Assembly (NCBI RefSeq): GCF_904849725.1
Contig: NC_058521.1
Span: 345,386,638 to 345,450,637, forward strand
Length of the DNA: 64,000 nucleotides
Source of the DNA: Hordeum vulgare subsp. vulgare
Lineage: Eukaryota; Streptophyta; Magnoliopsida; Poales; Poaceae
Reading direction: 5' to 3'
Shown: piece after piece, positions 11,440-23,799 of the stretch
How the letters are laid out: each line of letters starts with the position of its first letter
Position numbering within the stretch: position 1 is the first letter of the stretch
Notes under the pieces: model-generated
The model's input: the letters and a program-made list of their open reading frames with translations, nothing else
What the model was told of the DNA's origin: nothing
The model's database searches: none
Translations under genes and position numbers: made by a program

Positions 11440-13736
11440 TGCACCAAGCCCCTATGGGGGAGGCCGCGGTAGTGCCAGCGTGGGCAGCCACGGGAGAGGC
11501 TGCCGGCCGTCGCTGGCCTCGGCGCCCGACGTCTCATGGAGAAATAGCAACAAGGGGAGAGTTCTGTGGAGGCTATGGTGGAGCTCCGCGCTGTCTAGGG
11601 TGGAGGGAGAGCTCGGAGGTGCGCGAGCTTGAGCGGAGGGTGCATATGGGTCTTCATCCATTGGAGGAGGAGAGAGCTCTGAAGCTGCCCTAGGCTGGTT
11701 TGGGGAGCTCAAGGAAGAGAGGGATGTATGAAGGAGCTAACAGGGGCTCGAGAGGGAGTATAAGATGGAGGGGCATCGAAAAGGACCTCGGATGCTCTCG
11801 GGTGCGCGCTGGGCACGGCTACCACGCGAGCCAGGAGGAGTTTGGAGGCAAGCTGGCATCGGGGAGAGGCAAGAATGGTCAAAGGAGGCCCTGCGGCATG
11901 CTGAGACATGCTGCAAGAGCCAAATACGACGTGGAGGAAGAAGACAAGGTGCAGAGCACCATTTCTGCACGCCAGGGAGGTGGGAACCACCCCTCTACGT
12001 GTCCAGAGGTGTCCGTTGGCCAGGCCAAGGTGTCAAACATGGAAGGCATGCGTGCCATGGAGCACTGGTGGAGTTTGGACCCAAGTGGATCAGGGTAGAC
12101 CGGGTTTTGACTGCAGTTTATTTTGTAGCAGCAAACTCAAGGCTAACAGTGAGGGAACGTACTGGAGAGATAATGGGGTGAAACCATGTCTACTAGTCTT
12201 AGGCATGGAAGGACTATAGTTCTGCAAAGTTTCAGCTCATGGGGATGAGTTTAGCTGGAGTTCAGGGCTACAATTCTGCCAGAAATCAAGTTTCAAATGT
12301 GCTGCTCATTTTTCCTACATGAGCATGCCATACGTTGATTTGAAAGGATGCATTAGCCTGCTAGAGATGCACTGGAAGAATGTGGGGGCTTTGCCTTAAG
12401 AAAAAGTATAGCAAGAGGGGTAAAACAATGTTGCCAAGGTAGAAATTGAGAGGTAGATACATGGAGTCATCCTCCAGTAATTGACTAGTGGCCATGGAAA
12501 GGTTACTGGATGTAAAAGGGAACTAGGGAAGGCTGTGGTAAAAATTTAAGCCCAAGGAGATAAGTGGAAGGGGCCAAAGTAGCAATTTTGATATATGCAC
12601 ACAAGGTGTTTGATAGATGTTAGGGATACCAGATGGATTACAATTGATATGAAACTTAAGAGGATCACATAATTGAAGAAAATAAGCTTGGACACCAAAT
12701 TTGGGATTTGGTGGAGAAAGTTTCCAATGAGACTTGAAAACCCATGAAAGGGGCAGAAATGCCCTTCTGGTTATGAAACCATGCAAATCAATACGCACAA
12801 ATACACAACTTGGTGTGGGGGCATTATTTATGCATTAAAGCATAATCCAAAAAGTTTGGGATCAAATTGAGAAACTTTCTTCTATTCTCCTTGATGCAGC
12901 ACTTGGTGTGGATGCATTATTGGAGTATCAGAACATGTCCACCAAATTTGAGCACAATTGGAGACACTTGGCAATTTAGAGTTGCTCAAATTTGGATCTA
13001 GACAGATAGGGTTTTAGAATAATTAAGTGAATCAAATCAACTTGGAGTGAGATGAAACTTGGAAAGATCATCACATATATCATATTGACATGCATAATTT
13101 TACAAGAATTTATTGAGAATAAGAAATATTCTTAAAGCTTGAAATAGGCAGGAAGGATTTTGAAGGATTTTGCCTAATATTTTGAACATGACCATGTGTT
13201 GAAACTCTCATATCTGAAATATATATATCCACTGAGTTTCCCTAAATTTTCTCAAATATTTTGGAAGCAATAAAAATAACTTTCCTTCATAAGGGACCAT
13301 TTATGGCCTCAGAGAAAGGTATTTAAATAAAATAGTAAAATAACTTTTAAAATAATAATATTGTGCTTTTGGGAAATGATTTTGATAACGGGTTTTAAAT
13401 AAAACATTTGGTGCAAAATAACTTCCCTAATTTGAGGACTTGTAGTACAAATCCCAACTCAAGGGTTTCTCGATGCTTAAATCAAGGAAGTGCCTTTTGG
13501 TGAAAGTATTATTTGGTAAAAATAGTTTCTGGTCCTATACACATGGGATGATCATTATGCAAGGATTTGGGTCAAGTAGGTGGGTCTAGAGAGTAGGAGG
13601 AACATTTATTCAAATACAAGCAACAGGCAAGCAAGCAACAATCACATCAAGCATCACAAACATTCACAAAAAATTTAATTCGTCCTAATTTTTGAAATAA
13701 GTTAATAAGTCAGGAGAGTTAAAACACAGGGTGTTA
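11440..13736 (-). repeat. Long LTR of a minus-strand gypsy/LARD-like element
   Basis: In minus orientation it begins TGTAACACCC at 13736, directly after a purine tract (AAGGGGTAAGG, 13737-13750), and probably ends GGTGCA at 11440. The last 590 bp on the plus strand (13146-13736) recur at 22620-23213. The left portion is GC-rich with a weak minus-strand TATA near 11758-11764; the right portion is AT-rich. Short ORFs at 11418-12219 show no domain. The left boundary is chosen because the preceding LARD LTR ends there and TG begins there; I found no target duplication. Confidence 0.55.
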
Positions 13737-14982
13737 CAAACCTTACCCCTTAAGAAAATCTCTTCCTCAAGATTTCTAGGCTAAGCATTGGAGGGATACT
13801 GAATTTTAAGTTGGAGGTAGTCTTAACATACCCATGTTGCTATTGTGGGTCTTGAGGTGCTTGATGATACAACTTTGAATGCTCCGCTTTCCCTTGCCTA
13901 ACCGTGAGCAGGGTTCTGGCAATAAGTTAGGCTTGACTGAGGGTCAAGGGCTTGGTGCACTAGGTTCTTGCAAGGTTCTGGCTTGCACGTGTACTCCGAG
14001 GCCGGAATACGTGGCAAGGTAACGTGTCTGGGTTGGGTATCATCCATGAGTCTAAGCTCAGAGACAGTGTTTAGAATAGGTTCTACCATCTCGGAAGGTT
14101 CGAGAGGGGTACTAGGGCTCGATAGGCAGGTGAATCACCTTTAGCAGGTTTTCAGCATGATCCACATAGGACTCTCGTCCTTGATTTGGACCCAGAAGAG
14201 GCCTTCTGATTCTCTCGCTGTCCAAAGGCTTCATTGGCTTGAATAGTCGAGGCTTATTGACATTTTTGATGTAGCCAGCGCAGGAGGGGTGGTTGACTTC
14301 TACTGCTTCTTCTTCTTCGTCTTCTTCGTGGTTTCCCAACCATGGTGTTTCTTCGACTTGTCTTGGGTAGGATAGACTTCCGCTGCCTTGAGGTTGCTTC
14401 GAGAAGTTCACCTTCTCGAGATAACACCTTACTCTCGAGGGGCATAGTTCCCCGGGCTCGTCCAAACAGGACTAAGGTGCTCTTCCTCCTGTTGAATGAA
14501 TAAGTACGTCATCCCTGAGGATAACAACATACTTCCCCAAGCATCACATAAGCACAGTGCTCATGAGACAGGCGAGGACAGCGGGAACTTGATATAGGCG
14601 GTCACTGGCCGAGGGCTTTGTGGCCCAACATGATCTTGTTCTCCATGCCCATGTTCTTCATGGACATGACTGGTGGTGGTCGGGGCGGAGTACTAGCCAT
14701 ATTCCAACGACTTAGAGCCATTTCCTTTGGTCGTAATCCGATCACCTTATGACTCGGTGAAGCTTTGGAGTTTCAAGGAAATTAGGACGTGAGTGAACAT
14801 CTATCATCTTATCCTAAACACATTCCTTAGATGCAAATAGTCTGACCTCTCACTCTGGACAAAAATCATGCTATTTCATCAAAGATACCATCTCACATAA
14901 GTCAACTCCACACCACTCATGCTAGACGACTCCAGGGTTGAGGGAGGGACTAAACCCAACACCACAAGTATGATATAGCTAC
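13737..14982 (-). other. Non-coding internal region next to the 11440-13736 LTR
   Basis: Begins with a PPT-like purine run on the minus strand. Minus ORFs at 13898-14089 and 14112-14465 (117 codons, with an acidic DEEEE run) show no gag, protease, RT or integrase motif. It is probably the 3' end of the internal domain of the minus element, continuing after the solo LTR at 17205. Its composition is AT-balanced and unlike coding DNA. Confidence 0.45.
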
Positions 14983-14987
14983 GTTGC
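14983..14987. repeat. Target-site duplication GTTGC, left copy
   Basis: Identical to 17200-17204 on the other side of the solo LTR. Confidence 0.8.
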
Positions 14988-17199
14988 TGTTAGAGCATAT
15001 TTTTCCATGTGTGGTTTCTGTAATTGATGACAATCCCTATGGATTAATGGTTGCCTTAAGTTATATTGGAAGGATTAGTCCATAGGCACTTCTTGAAGTC
15101 CATATGTTGGTTTCAAGGAGTTTAAATAATGACCAAGGTGGTATTCAAAGTATTATCCAAAGATAGGTCATAAAGACACAAGGTTGATGAAGACTAAGAA
15201 GAGAGTAAATCAAGATGATCAACACACAAAGCTTACAAGATGTACTGAGAAGGATCAAGTGATCCCATGGTATCGTAAGCACTGTCCATGACGCTTTTGT
15301 GTACCAACCCATGTCTTCGTGAGAGTTCTTTGTGGGGTCAAGTGTGTTTCCATGGGTTTGCGTCAAGAGCAAGATCTCGTTCAACTAATGAAGGATGACA
15401 TCAAGTGGCGATCGTCATCAAGATTGTGGTGTGCAAGTTCAAGTGGAGCATCATGAAAATATCATGCTTCAAGCTTGCCTTCCATTGTGGTGGCAATGGA
15501 CTTGTGAAGAATGTGCTGAAGAGTGGCTCACCCATAGTGAGTATGGGGGAGCAATCAAGAAATGTTTTCCATCTTGCGGAATCCAAGATCATCCTCATCT
15601 ATCTCAAGAGGACTAGGTGCCAGGTATAGGTTTACCCTTGATCTGTTTTTCTATTGTCGGATAGTTTGCCGTACTGTCAAGGGGGGTCAAGTGAGTAGCT
15701 TGATCGTATCGTTCGTTGAGATCTCAAACTATATGCATCCTTGCATCATATCTTGGTTCTTGTTTGGTGTTTCTCCTGGTGAGTTTTAGAGCTTATGGTC
15801 ATCTTCATGACAAGCTCGAGTTCATAAAAAATGGAGTCCATATGCATATTCTATGATGTTTTTGATGTTGGAAGTTTTTACCGGTTCTTCATTCATAGAG
15901 GTCTCACATCTCTATATCATTGGCATTTTCATAAATGCATGTTCTTAAGATTTCATGTCTCTGATGGATAGCTCTTGTCGTTGTGAATTCAACAAGCTTG
16001 AGTTTTCTCAGTTAGGAGTTCGTATGTGAAAGTTATGGCAATTTCAGTATCCAGCGGTAGTACCGCTCCTGGTGCCAGCGGTAGTATCGCTCCTAGAGCG
16101 GTTGTACCGCCCCTGGAGAAGGAGGTCTTCTTCCCCATTGGACCTTATCCATCCATTGAGCTCGTGTTCTTCCCCTATTGTTGACCTTCTTAGATCTTAC
16201 TAACTCTCAATCCCTCCAATGATTCTTGCTAGTTCTTGAGGAAAAAGGGAGAGGAGATCTAGATCCACATCTCCACCAATCACTTTGTCCTTTATGTGAG
16301 GGGAACCCCTTGGATCTCGATCTTGGAGTTCTTTGTGAGATCCTTGTTCTTCCTCTCATATTTCTCCATAGCTTTTGTTGTTGTGAAGGGATTTGAGTGT
16401 GAGGGACTTGACCACTTCGCGTGTTGTTGCCATTACATTAGTTGCATCAGTTTGAGTTCTCCAAGGTGATATGTGGAAGTGAGAAGTTGAGAAGCTTATT
16501 ACCCTTGGGTACTTGTTACCCCTAGAGATTGTTCTTCGTGGATGCTTTGGCGTCCTAGAAGCTTGGTGGTGCCTCAGAGCTCAATCATTGTGGTGTAAAG
16601 CTACGGGAAAGCATCAGGGCCTCCAATTAAGTTGTGGAGATTGCCCCAAGCATTTGTGGTCACCTCGAAGCCATATGCCATTATGGTGAAGCTTCGTGGT
16701 GTTGTTGGGAGCCTCCAATTAAGTCATGGAGATTGTCGCAACCTTGTTTGTATGGGTTCGGTGACCGCCCTCAAGGGTCTCTTAGTGGAATCACGACATC
16801 TTGCATTGTGCGAGGGCGTGAGGAGATTACGGTGGCCTTAGTGGCATCTTGGTGAGCATTGTGCCTCCACACCGCTCCAAACGGATATTAGCATCCGCAA
16901 GGGTGCGAACTTCGAGATACATCATCGTCTCTGGATGCCTTGCTTATCTCTTACCCGAACCCTTTATTTATGCACTTTACTGTGTGATAGCCATATTGTT
17001 TCTTGCATATATCTTGCCATCACTTAGTTGTTTATCTTGCTTAGAATAAGTTATTGGTGCACATAGGTGAGCCTAGTTGTTTTAGGTTTCGTGCTTAACA
17101 AATTAAATGTTATTTTTATTCCGCATTTGTTCAATCCTAAACCATAATTATTTTCAAGCGCCTATTCACCCCCCTCTAGGCGACATCCACGTCCTTTCA
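14988..17199 (+). mobile_element. Solo LTR, 2212 bp
   Basis: Starts TGTTAGAGCATA and ends GTCCTTTCA, so it has TG and CA ends, and perfect GTTGC duplications flank it. No PBS, PPT or internal domain is attached, so it is a solo LTR left by recombination between the two LTRs of one element. The same family lies inverted at 19608-21794. The short ORFs inside (15395-15629, 15562-15789, 16632-17049) are not conserved proteins. The element probably inserted into internal DNA that continues at 17205. Confidence 0.85.
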
Positions 17200-17204
17200 G
17201 TTGC
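17200..17204. repeat. Target-site duplication GTTGC, right copy
   Basis: Matches 14983-14987 and directly follows the LTR end CTTTCA. Confidence 0.8.
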
Positions 17205-19564
17205 ACATGCATGCCTATGCAAGAACCTCAGGGAGGCATACAAGCTCCTAAGATTGAATTAAGACACCGCAAATCCAAATGTCCAGCTAGCTCATCCAAT
17301 GGACAGTGTACCGCATTCCTATATTAAGGAAACACATAGTATACCAATCCAAAGTCTTGTTTCCTTTCTATGAATCCGATCAAATGGTCCATCAGTCCGG
17401 TCGATCATCACTGGACCCATGACTCCTAATACTGCAATACTGATGGGGTTCTACATGATCACTTAGGGTCCTCATGTTCCACATATTATCGCCAGGACTA
17501 CGTCACAGTATATCCACTCACTTCCAATCTCATGGCCAACTAATCTCCAAGGCTATGCTTATATAGGTTCATAAGTCATTTCTACAACTCCAATTACTTG
17601 TGTTGTTATCCACCGAGAATCATGGTATCACGATCGATATCGTTGGGCTAAATCCTATTTACTCCGATCGATGTTGTCTCTGTCATCATTGATACTCTAT
17701 TGAGATTACCTATTTAAATCCAAACTCAAGTCCAATAATAAATCTTACTTGCTACTCCAAGTCATTATGGTAACATCATCAAACCATGACTACTAACCGA
17801 TAAAGCCAATTTATTATACCACCAAGAATTTCAGATCATGACCATAATCATCCTAGTGAATCCAACCTAACTCCAGGAATATATAGGTTATGCGACTATA
17901 TCAACTTGTTCCACCAAGTTCACCTACCTTTATAAGGGCCTTACGGTCCACCAAGATAGTCTAGCTATATCCTCGAGTCACCTATTATCATCAGAACATC
18001 TCATAGCCTACAAATTATTTCTCCAGAACGATCCTACCTATGGCATACAGGTTTTGGTGCTAGTTTAAGATTGAAGGATAGTTGTTCACCATGATCACTT
18101 GTTCCATAAAGAACCCAGTGCTAAGAGGATGTTTATCGGGACTCGGCGGTGCCATGGCATATCCGTGTGTTAGACACGTGACCAGAAATTTGAGTTGGGA
18201 AATCTTGTGGAGGTTAGGTTGGCCTAGGAAGGGGTTTCCAATCTTGCGGGAAAGCATAACTTCTGCAGGCCGCCCCTGGTTGAGCATGGTGTAGCCAGCG
18301 TCATCAGTGTCAGTCGCCTGTCGAAGTGGATCCTTGGTGCATCTTGTCTTGCTGGTATTCAGTTGTCGACAAAGGTGAGGGAGGGATAGTAGAATAGAGT
18401 AGAGTGCCTTAGGGGGTGGTATAGTGCAAGCGCTATCAAACGAGTGCCGGAAGTCAATTCAAAAATCAAGATAAGACAGGTGATATAATCGCGTACTCGC
18501 TGCCTGAGGTAAAAGCATGACTTATATCAAAGCACAATCAAACAAGCAACACACAACATTGTCCCATCCGAACCATCTCACGGACTCGACTTCACATAGG
18601 GGATTCATGACTCATCCTACCCTAGGGGTTGTTTAACACAACGGTCGTGCTTGCCTCGTGTCTCGAAGAGGGTCAGCTCAGTCTTCTGGGTCTTCTCATG
18701 GTGTTGCCATGTCTCTTGTTCTTGTTTGCCGAAATGACTCGGGTTGAGCTGAAAAGAAGTCTTGACGACTTCTCGCCCGGTAAGCTACCGATGAGGGTGG
18801 TTCCTCATGGCTGTCGTTGACAAGGTCTTCTGTTACCTTTACAGTCCTGCCATTGTCTTCTTGTCTTTCGAGGCATCGAGAGTTCCAAGTGGACAAAATT
18901 TATGCAATGACATCAACAAGGCATGATAGTGTTCCGACCCATCAGTCATGTTGATCACAATATTGACACCTAGGGAGGGGGATGAAGAGTACCGTTTTCG
19001 TGCTCACTAGGGTGAGGCAGACCAATTGGTGAGGTTCTCATCCACCGGTGGTGGTGGACACAACATTGATAATGATAGGGTTTCTCTATTAGTGATGCAC
19101 ATCATGGTCTTGCACATATTACGCCCTGATTATCGTATGCAAAGGAGGCATCACTCTGGAACAGTGTCGAGGGCATCACCATCTTCTGGGTCTCGATGTC
19201 CTTATTCCTCATGGAGGTTCTTATGTTGGTGTCGTCTACTTGCAGCGTTGCCAACCTTGTCTTCCAAGTGCGTGGGTGATTGCTTGGAACGGTTGCTTCC
19301 TTCCAAGTTACCCACGATTATTTTAAGTAATCCGATAATCACATGGCATAAGGGTGCTAGGGACCATTTGCATGTTTTGAAAAAGCAGAGGAGGAAAGTG
19401 AAGAGAATAAGGGTGGAAGTGTTAAGGCAAAAACATTTGTTTCCTTTGAAAAATTTAGGAGAGGTTTTGCAAGTACTTTTGAAAGGTGTGGAAAACAGTT
19501 TGTTCTAACTAACGTCTGTGCTAACTAAGGGCTTCCTCCAGTCAGGATGGCTTTGGTACCAGTT
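17205..19564 (-). other. Non-coding internal domain of a minus-strand LARD-like element
   Basis: Joins 13737-14982 once the solo LTR is removed, giving about 3.6 kb between a PPT-like end (13737) and a primer-site-like end (19547-19560). ORFs at 18060-18287, 18629-18820 and 19026-19508 are short and match no retrotransposon domain I recognise. A 3.6-kb core without pol fits a LARD-type non-autonomous element, but the two bounding LTRs do not match well at their left ends, so the pairing is uncertain. Confidence 0.4.
19549..19560 (-). promoter_or_regulatory. Primer-binding-site-like sequence, initiator Met
   Basis: Minus-strand TGGTACCAAAGC matches TGGTATCAGAGC at 10 of 12 positions. It sits a few bases inside a TG that begins an LTR-like sequence on the plus strand at 19565. 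It suggests a minus-strand element whose 5' LTR starts there. Confidence 0.45.
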
Positions 19565-19607
19565 TGTAGGCATACCGACAAACAAGTCGAGATCGCCGAA
19601 TGAACGT
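19565..19607 (-). repeat. LTR fragment (end of a minus-strand 5' LTR)
   Basis: TGTAGGCATACCGAC...GAGATCGCCGAATGAACG parallels 37810-37855, which starts TGTGGGGACCCCGAC and continues GAGATCACCGAATGATCG. The homology resumes after the inserted solo LTR at 21795-21868 and again matches 37855-37920 (gatcaatgctcaccgaacac). So the inverted solo LTR landed inside this LTR. Confidence 0.55.
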
Positions 19608-21794
19608 TAAAGGACGTGGATGTCGCCTAGAGGGGAGGGGGCTGAATAGGCGCTTTAAAATAATTACGGTTTAGGCTTGAACATATGAATAAAACTAACG
19701 TTTAATTTGTCAAGCACAAAACCTAAAACAACTAGGCTCACCTATGTGCACCAACAACTTATGCTAAGAAAGATAAACAACTAAGTGATAGTAAGATATA
19801 TGACAAGAAACAATATGGCTATCACAAAGTAATGTGCATAAGGAATGGGTTCAGGTAAGAGATAATCGAGGCACGCAGAGATGACGATGTATCCCGAAGT
19901 TCACACCCTGGCGGATGCTAATCTCCATTTGGAGCGGTGTGGAGGCACAGTGCTCCCCAAGATGCCACTAAGGCCACCGTAATATCCTCACGCCCTCGCA
20001 AAATGCAAGATGCCGTGATTCCACTAAGGGACCCTTGAGGGCGGACACCGAACCCGTACAAACAAGGTGGGGCAATCTCCACAGCTTAATTGGAGGCTCC
20101 CAACAACACCACGAAGCTTCACCACAATGGCATACAGCTTCGAAGTGACCAAAAATGCTCGGGGCAATCTCCACAACTTAATTGCAGAACCCGACGCTAG
20201 CCTGGAGCATTACAACACAATGATTGAGCTCTAAGGCAGCACCAAGCTTCTAGGTGTACCAAGTACCCAATGGTAATAAGCTTCTCAACTTCTCACTTCC
20301 ACGTATCACCGTCGAGAACTCAAACCAATGCAACTAATGCAATGGCAAGAACACACGAAGTGGTCAAGTCCCTCACACACAAATCCCTCCAAGACAACAA
20401 AAGCCGTGGAGAAATATGAGAGGAAGAACAAGGAGCTCACAAAGAACTCCAAGATCAAGATCCAAGGGGTTCCCCTCACATTGAGGAGAAAGTGATCGAC
20501 GGAGATGTGGATCTAGATCTCCTCTCTCTCTTCCCTCAAGAACTAGCAAGAATCATTGGAGGGATTGAGAGTTAGCAAGCTCTAAGAAGGTCAACAATGG
20601 AGGAAGAACACGAGCTCAACAGATAGGTCCAATGGGGAAGAAGACCTCCTTTATATAGTGGGGCAAAGAATCCAACCATTGCCCCCACTAACAGCCCGAC
20701 CGGACGTCTGAGGGAGCGGTAGTAAAAAATTACTACCCCTCCACGGGCAGTACTACCGCTGGCACCAGGAGCGGTACTACCACTTGATACTGAAATTGCC
20801 ATAACTTTCACAAACGAACTCCTAACTGAGGAAACTCAAGCTTGTTGAATTCAGAACGACAAGAGCTATCCATCAAAGACATGAAATCTTAAGAACATGC
20901 AGTTATGAAAATGCCAATGATATAGAGATGTGAGACCTCTATGAATGAAGAACCGACAAAAACTTCCAACATCAAAAACATCATAGAAGATGCATATGGA
21001 CTTCGTTTTCGATGAACTTGAGCTTGTCATGAAGATGACCATAAGCTCTAAAAATCACAAGGAGAAACACCAAACAAGAACCTAGATATTCAATGATGCA
21101 AATGGTTGGAGCTCTCAACAAACGATACGTTCAAGCTACTCACTTGAGAGCCTCCCTTGACAGTACGGCAAACTATCCGACAATAGAAAAAAACTATCAA
21201 GGGCACACCTATACCTTGCACCTAGTCCTCTTGAGGTACATGATGATGATCTTGGCTTCCTCAAGATGGACAACCTTTCTTGATTGCCCCCCATACTCAC
21301 TATGGCTGAGCCACTCTTTAGCACATTCTTCACAAGTCCATTGGCACCACAATGGACGACAAGATTGAAGCATGATATCTTCATGATGCTCCAGTTGAAC
21401 TTTCACACCGCAATCTTGATGACGACCACCACTTGATGTCATCCTTCATAGGATGAATGTGATCTGCCTCTTGACGCAAAGAAATGGAAACACACCTAAC
21501 CCCACATAGAACTCATGGGACCACTTGATCCTTCTCGGTACATCTTGTACACTTTGTGTGTGGAGCATCTTGATTTACTGTCTGCTTAGTCTTGATCAAC
21601 CTTGTGTCTTTATTACTAACTTTGGATAATACTTTGAATACCACCTTGGTCATCATATAAACTCCTTGAAACCAACATATGGACTTCAAGAAGTGTCTAT
21701 GGACAAATCCTTTGAATATAACATAAGGCAACCATTAGTCCATAGGGACTATCATCAATTACCAAAACCACATATGGAGAAATATGCTCCAACA
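19608..21794 (-). mobile_element. Solo LTR, about 2187 bp, inverted relative to 14988-17199
   Basis: Reverse-complement relative of the 14988-17199 LTR along its whole length, from AAAGGACGTGGATGTCGCC at the left to GGAGAAATATGCTCCAACA at the right. The terminal TG (minus-strand CA end) appears to have lost a base. Flanks AACGT (19603-19607) and AACTT (21795-21799) agree at 4 of 5 bases, a likely decayed duplication. The host sequence on both sides joins into one LTR shared with 37810-37920. With its partner it makes an inverted repeat with 2.2-kb arms and a 2.4-kb spacer. Confidence 0.75.
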
Positions 21795-21868
21795 AACTTG
21801 CTCAGTGATCCCAGAGATCAATGCTCACCGAACACACAAAAACTGAATAACAAGAGTCTTACATCCAT
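21795..21868 (-). repeat. LTR fragment continued
   Basis: Continuation of the LTR begun at 19565; similar to 37855-37920 including gagtcttacatcc. It is interrupted at 21869 by the CACTA end. Confidence 0.55.
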
Positions 21869-22619
21869 CACTACTGGAAAAACATAATTTGCCGACAGCT
21901 TTCAGCTTTGCCATCAGCAATTTCACGGGGCTCACGACAAAGAGACTTTGCCCTGAGCCAAAATAAATGCTGACGGCATAGATAATCTATGTCGTCAACA
22001 CTGACGGCATTGGGAGGCTGACGGCATAGGGAGCTCCCCGGTCCCACGTACGACCACGGCTTAACGGGGCACCGCTTTGCCGACAGCCAGCTGACGGTAA
22101 AGCCTAACGGTTGTCTTTGCCGACAGCTAGCTGACGGCATAGCTCGGTGTTTTCCCCCGTGCACACGACCTAACTGCATGCATGCCCTATCCTCTTCTCT
22201 CTCCCTGCTCTCCCTGCTCTCCCGACCCACCGCCGTCGTGGACAGGCGCCCGCCCCCTCGCCAGCCCCTACTCGCCGGCGCCGCCCCGACCACCCGCCGT
22301 CGCCCCGCCCCGCCCTGCCCCGCCTTTACCCCGCGCCGCCCACCGTGACCCACCCCGCCTCTGCCCCACGCCAGCTCTGCCCCGCGCCAGCCCCTCCCCG
22401 TGCCAGCCCCGCCCCGCCGCGCCGTCGCCCCGCGCCGCCCCGTGCTAACCCTGCCCCGTCGCCCCGCCCCGCCGCGCCGCGCCGCACCAGCCCCGCCCAG
22501 CGCCGCCCCGCGCCAGCCCCGCACCAGCCCCGCCCCGCGCCGCCCCGCGTCAGCCCAGCCCAGCCCCACCCTGCGCCAACCCCGCCCCGCCGCTGCCCCG
22601 CGCCAGCCCCGCCCCGTTA
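21869..22619 (+). mobile_element. CACTA (En/Spm) transposon terminus with GC-rich array, truncated
   Basis: Begins CACTACTGGAAAAAC, a typical CACTA terminal inverted repeat, followed by many subterminal repeats of the kinds CTGACGGCAT and TTTGCCGACAGC in both directions (21890-22145). Positions 22230-22615 hold an irregular array of C-rich words around CGCCCCGCGCCAGCC. No opposite terminal repeat is found in the window, and the sequence switches abruptly to AT-rich LTR DNA at 22620, so this is one end only. No transposase is present. The long minus ORF across it is a composition artefact. Confidence 0.75.
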
Positions 22620-23213
22620 AATAGGCAGGAAGGGTTTTGAAAGGTTTTCCTAATATTTTGAACATGACCATGTGTTGAAACTCTCATATCTGAAATATAA
22701 ATATCCACTGAGTTTCCCTAATTTTTCTCAAATATTTTGAAAGCAATAAAAATAACTTTCCTTCATAAGGGAACATTTCTAGCCTCAGAGAAAGGTATTT
22801 AAATAAAATAGTAAAATAACTTTTCAAATAATAATATTGTGGTTTTGGGAAGTAATTTTGATAATGGGTTTTGAATAAAACATTTGGTGCAAAATAAATT
22901 CCCTAATTTGTGGACTTGTAGTACAAATCCCAACTCATGAGTTTCTGAAAGCTTAAACAGAGGAAATGCTTTTTTGTGAAATAATATTTGGTAAAAATAG
23001 TTAATGTTCCTATACACATGGCATGATCATTAGGCAAGGATTTGGGTCAAAGAGGCGAGTCTAGAGAGTAGAAGGAACATTGATTCAAATACAAGCAACA
23101 TGCAAGCAAGCAACAATCACATCAAACATCACAAAATTTCACAAATTTTTCAATTCATCCTAATTTTTGAAATAAGTTAACTAGTCACGAGAGTTAAAAC
23201 ACATGGTGTTATA
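22620..23213 (-). repeat. LTR terminal fragment, same family as 13146-13736
   Basis: About 590 bp closely parallel to 13146-13736 (for example gaccatgtgttgaaactctc, and gttaaaacacatggtgtt at the end). In minus orientation it starts TATAACACC, a decayed TGTAACACC. It is broken at 22620 by the junction with the CACTA fragment. No PPT lies beside it, so 23214 onwards is either flank or a rearrangement. Confidence 0.65.
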
Positions 23214-23799
23214 GCGTAACCTGTGTTGCCTCCCCTTTTGGTGTCGACCATCGGGATCTCGGCTCCACCCCTGCTGGTATCACAGTTGGAGTCGCCGATT
23301 GACTCCTCGCTCGAGAAGGGAAGTTGGTGATGGTGGGCTCATCAGATCTCAGCATGGCTACCTGCCCGAAAATGGCCTGGTTGGCCATGGCATGCTTGAT
23401 CCACCGCTTCATCCGCGAGCGCTCACAGCGCTTGTGGATAACAGCAGTGGAACATGGGGGTGCTGAGTGATACGACACCGATGGCTGCCGGATCAGGACT
23501 CTGTGCGGGACTACGCTGAAATGCGACGTGCCTCGTGCGGGGAGGGCGCCGATATTGAGTGGTGTATCCTGCAGCCACATTGAGTCATCGACGATGAAGC
23601 TGAGGGAACCGAAGTAGATCTCTCCGTCGATTGTCATCATGTTAATGAAAATGTGATAAATCTCCAACTGTACTGAATTTGCTAGACGCGCAGCCCCATG
23701 GTCGGTGCCAACGGTCGTCGGAATAAAGTACCTAGGGATGCAAATGAAGGGGCGAAGTCTAACTAGGTGCAACGGATGCACTTGGATGTACGAGTTCAA
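23209..23799 (-). CDS. Unidentified 196-codon ORF, probably transposon-derived
   Basis: A continuous minus frame starting with ATG, rich in Ser, Pro, Arg and Thr toward the C-terminus. Its middle has a more protein-like part (residues about 40-110 with IYHIFINMMTIDGEIYFGSL). There is no zinc knuckle, protease, RT or integrase motif, no signal peptide and no clear membrane segment. It overlaps the very end of an LTR fragment and lies between that LTR and a LARD core, so a captured or retrotransposon-encoded origin is more likely than a host gene. I do not recognise it. It may equally be a chance ORF. Confidence 0.25.
   Translation of the reverse strand: MNSYIQVHPLHLVRLRPFICIPRYFIPTTVGTDHGAARLANSVQLEIYHIFINMMTIDGEIYFGSLSFIVDDSMWLQDTPLNIGALPARGTSHFSVVPHRVLIRQPSVSYHSAPPCSTAVIHKRCERSRMKRWIKHAMANQAIFGQVAMLRSDEPTITNFPSRARSQSATPTVIPAGVEPRSRWSTPKGEATQVTL

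Noticed and set aside
21871..22671. 266-codon minus ORF, Gly/Arg/Ala-rich
   Set aside because: It translates the C-rich array of the CACTA fragment; the repeat composition keeps the frame open in several frames, and there is no domain.
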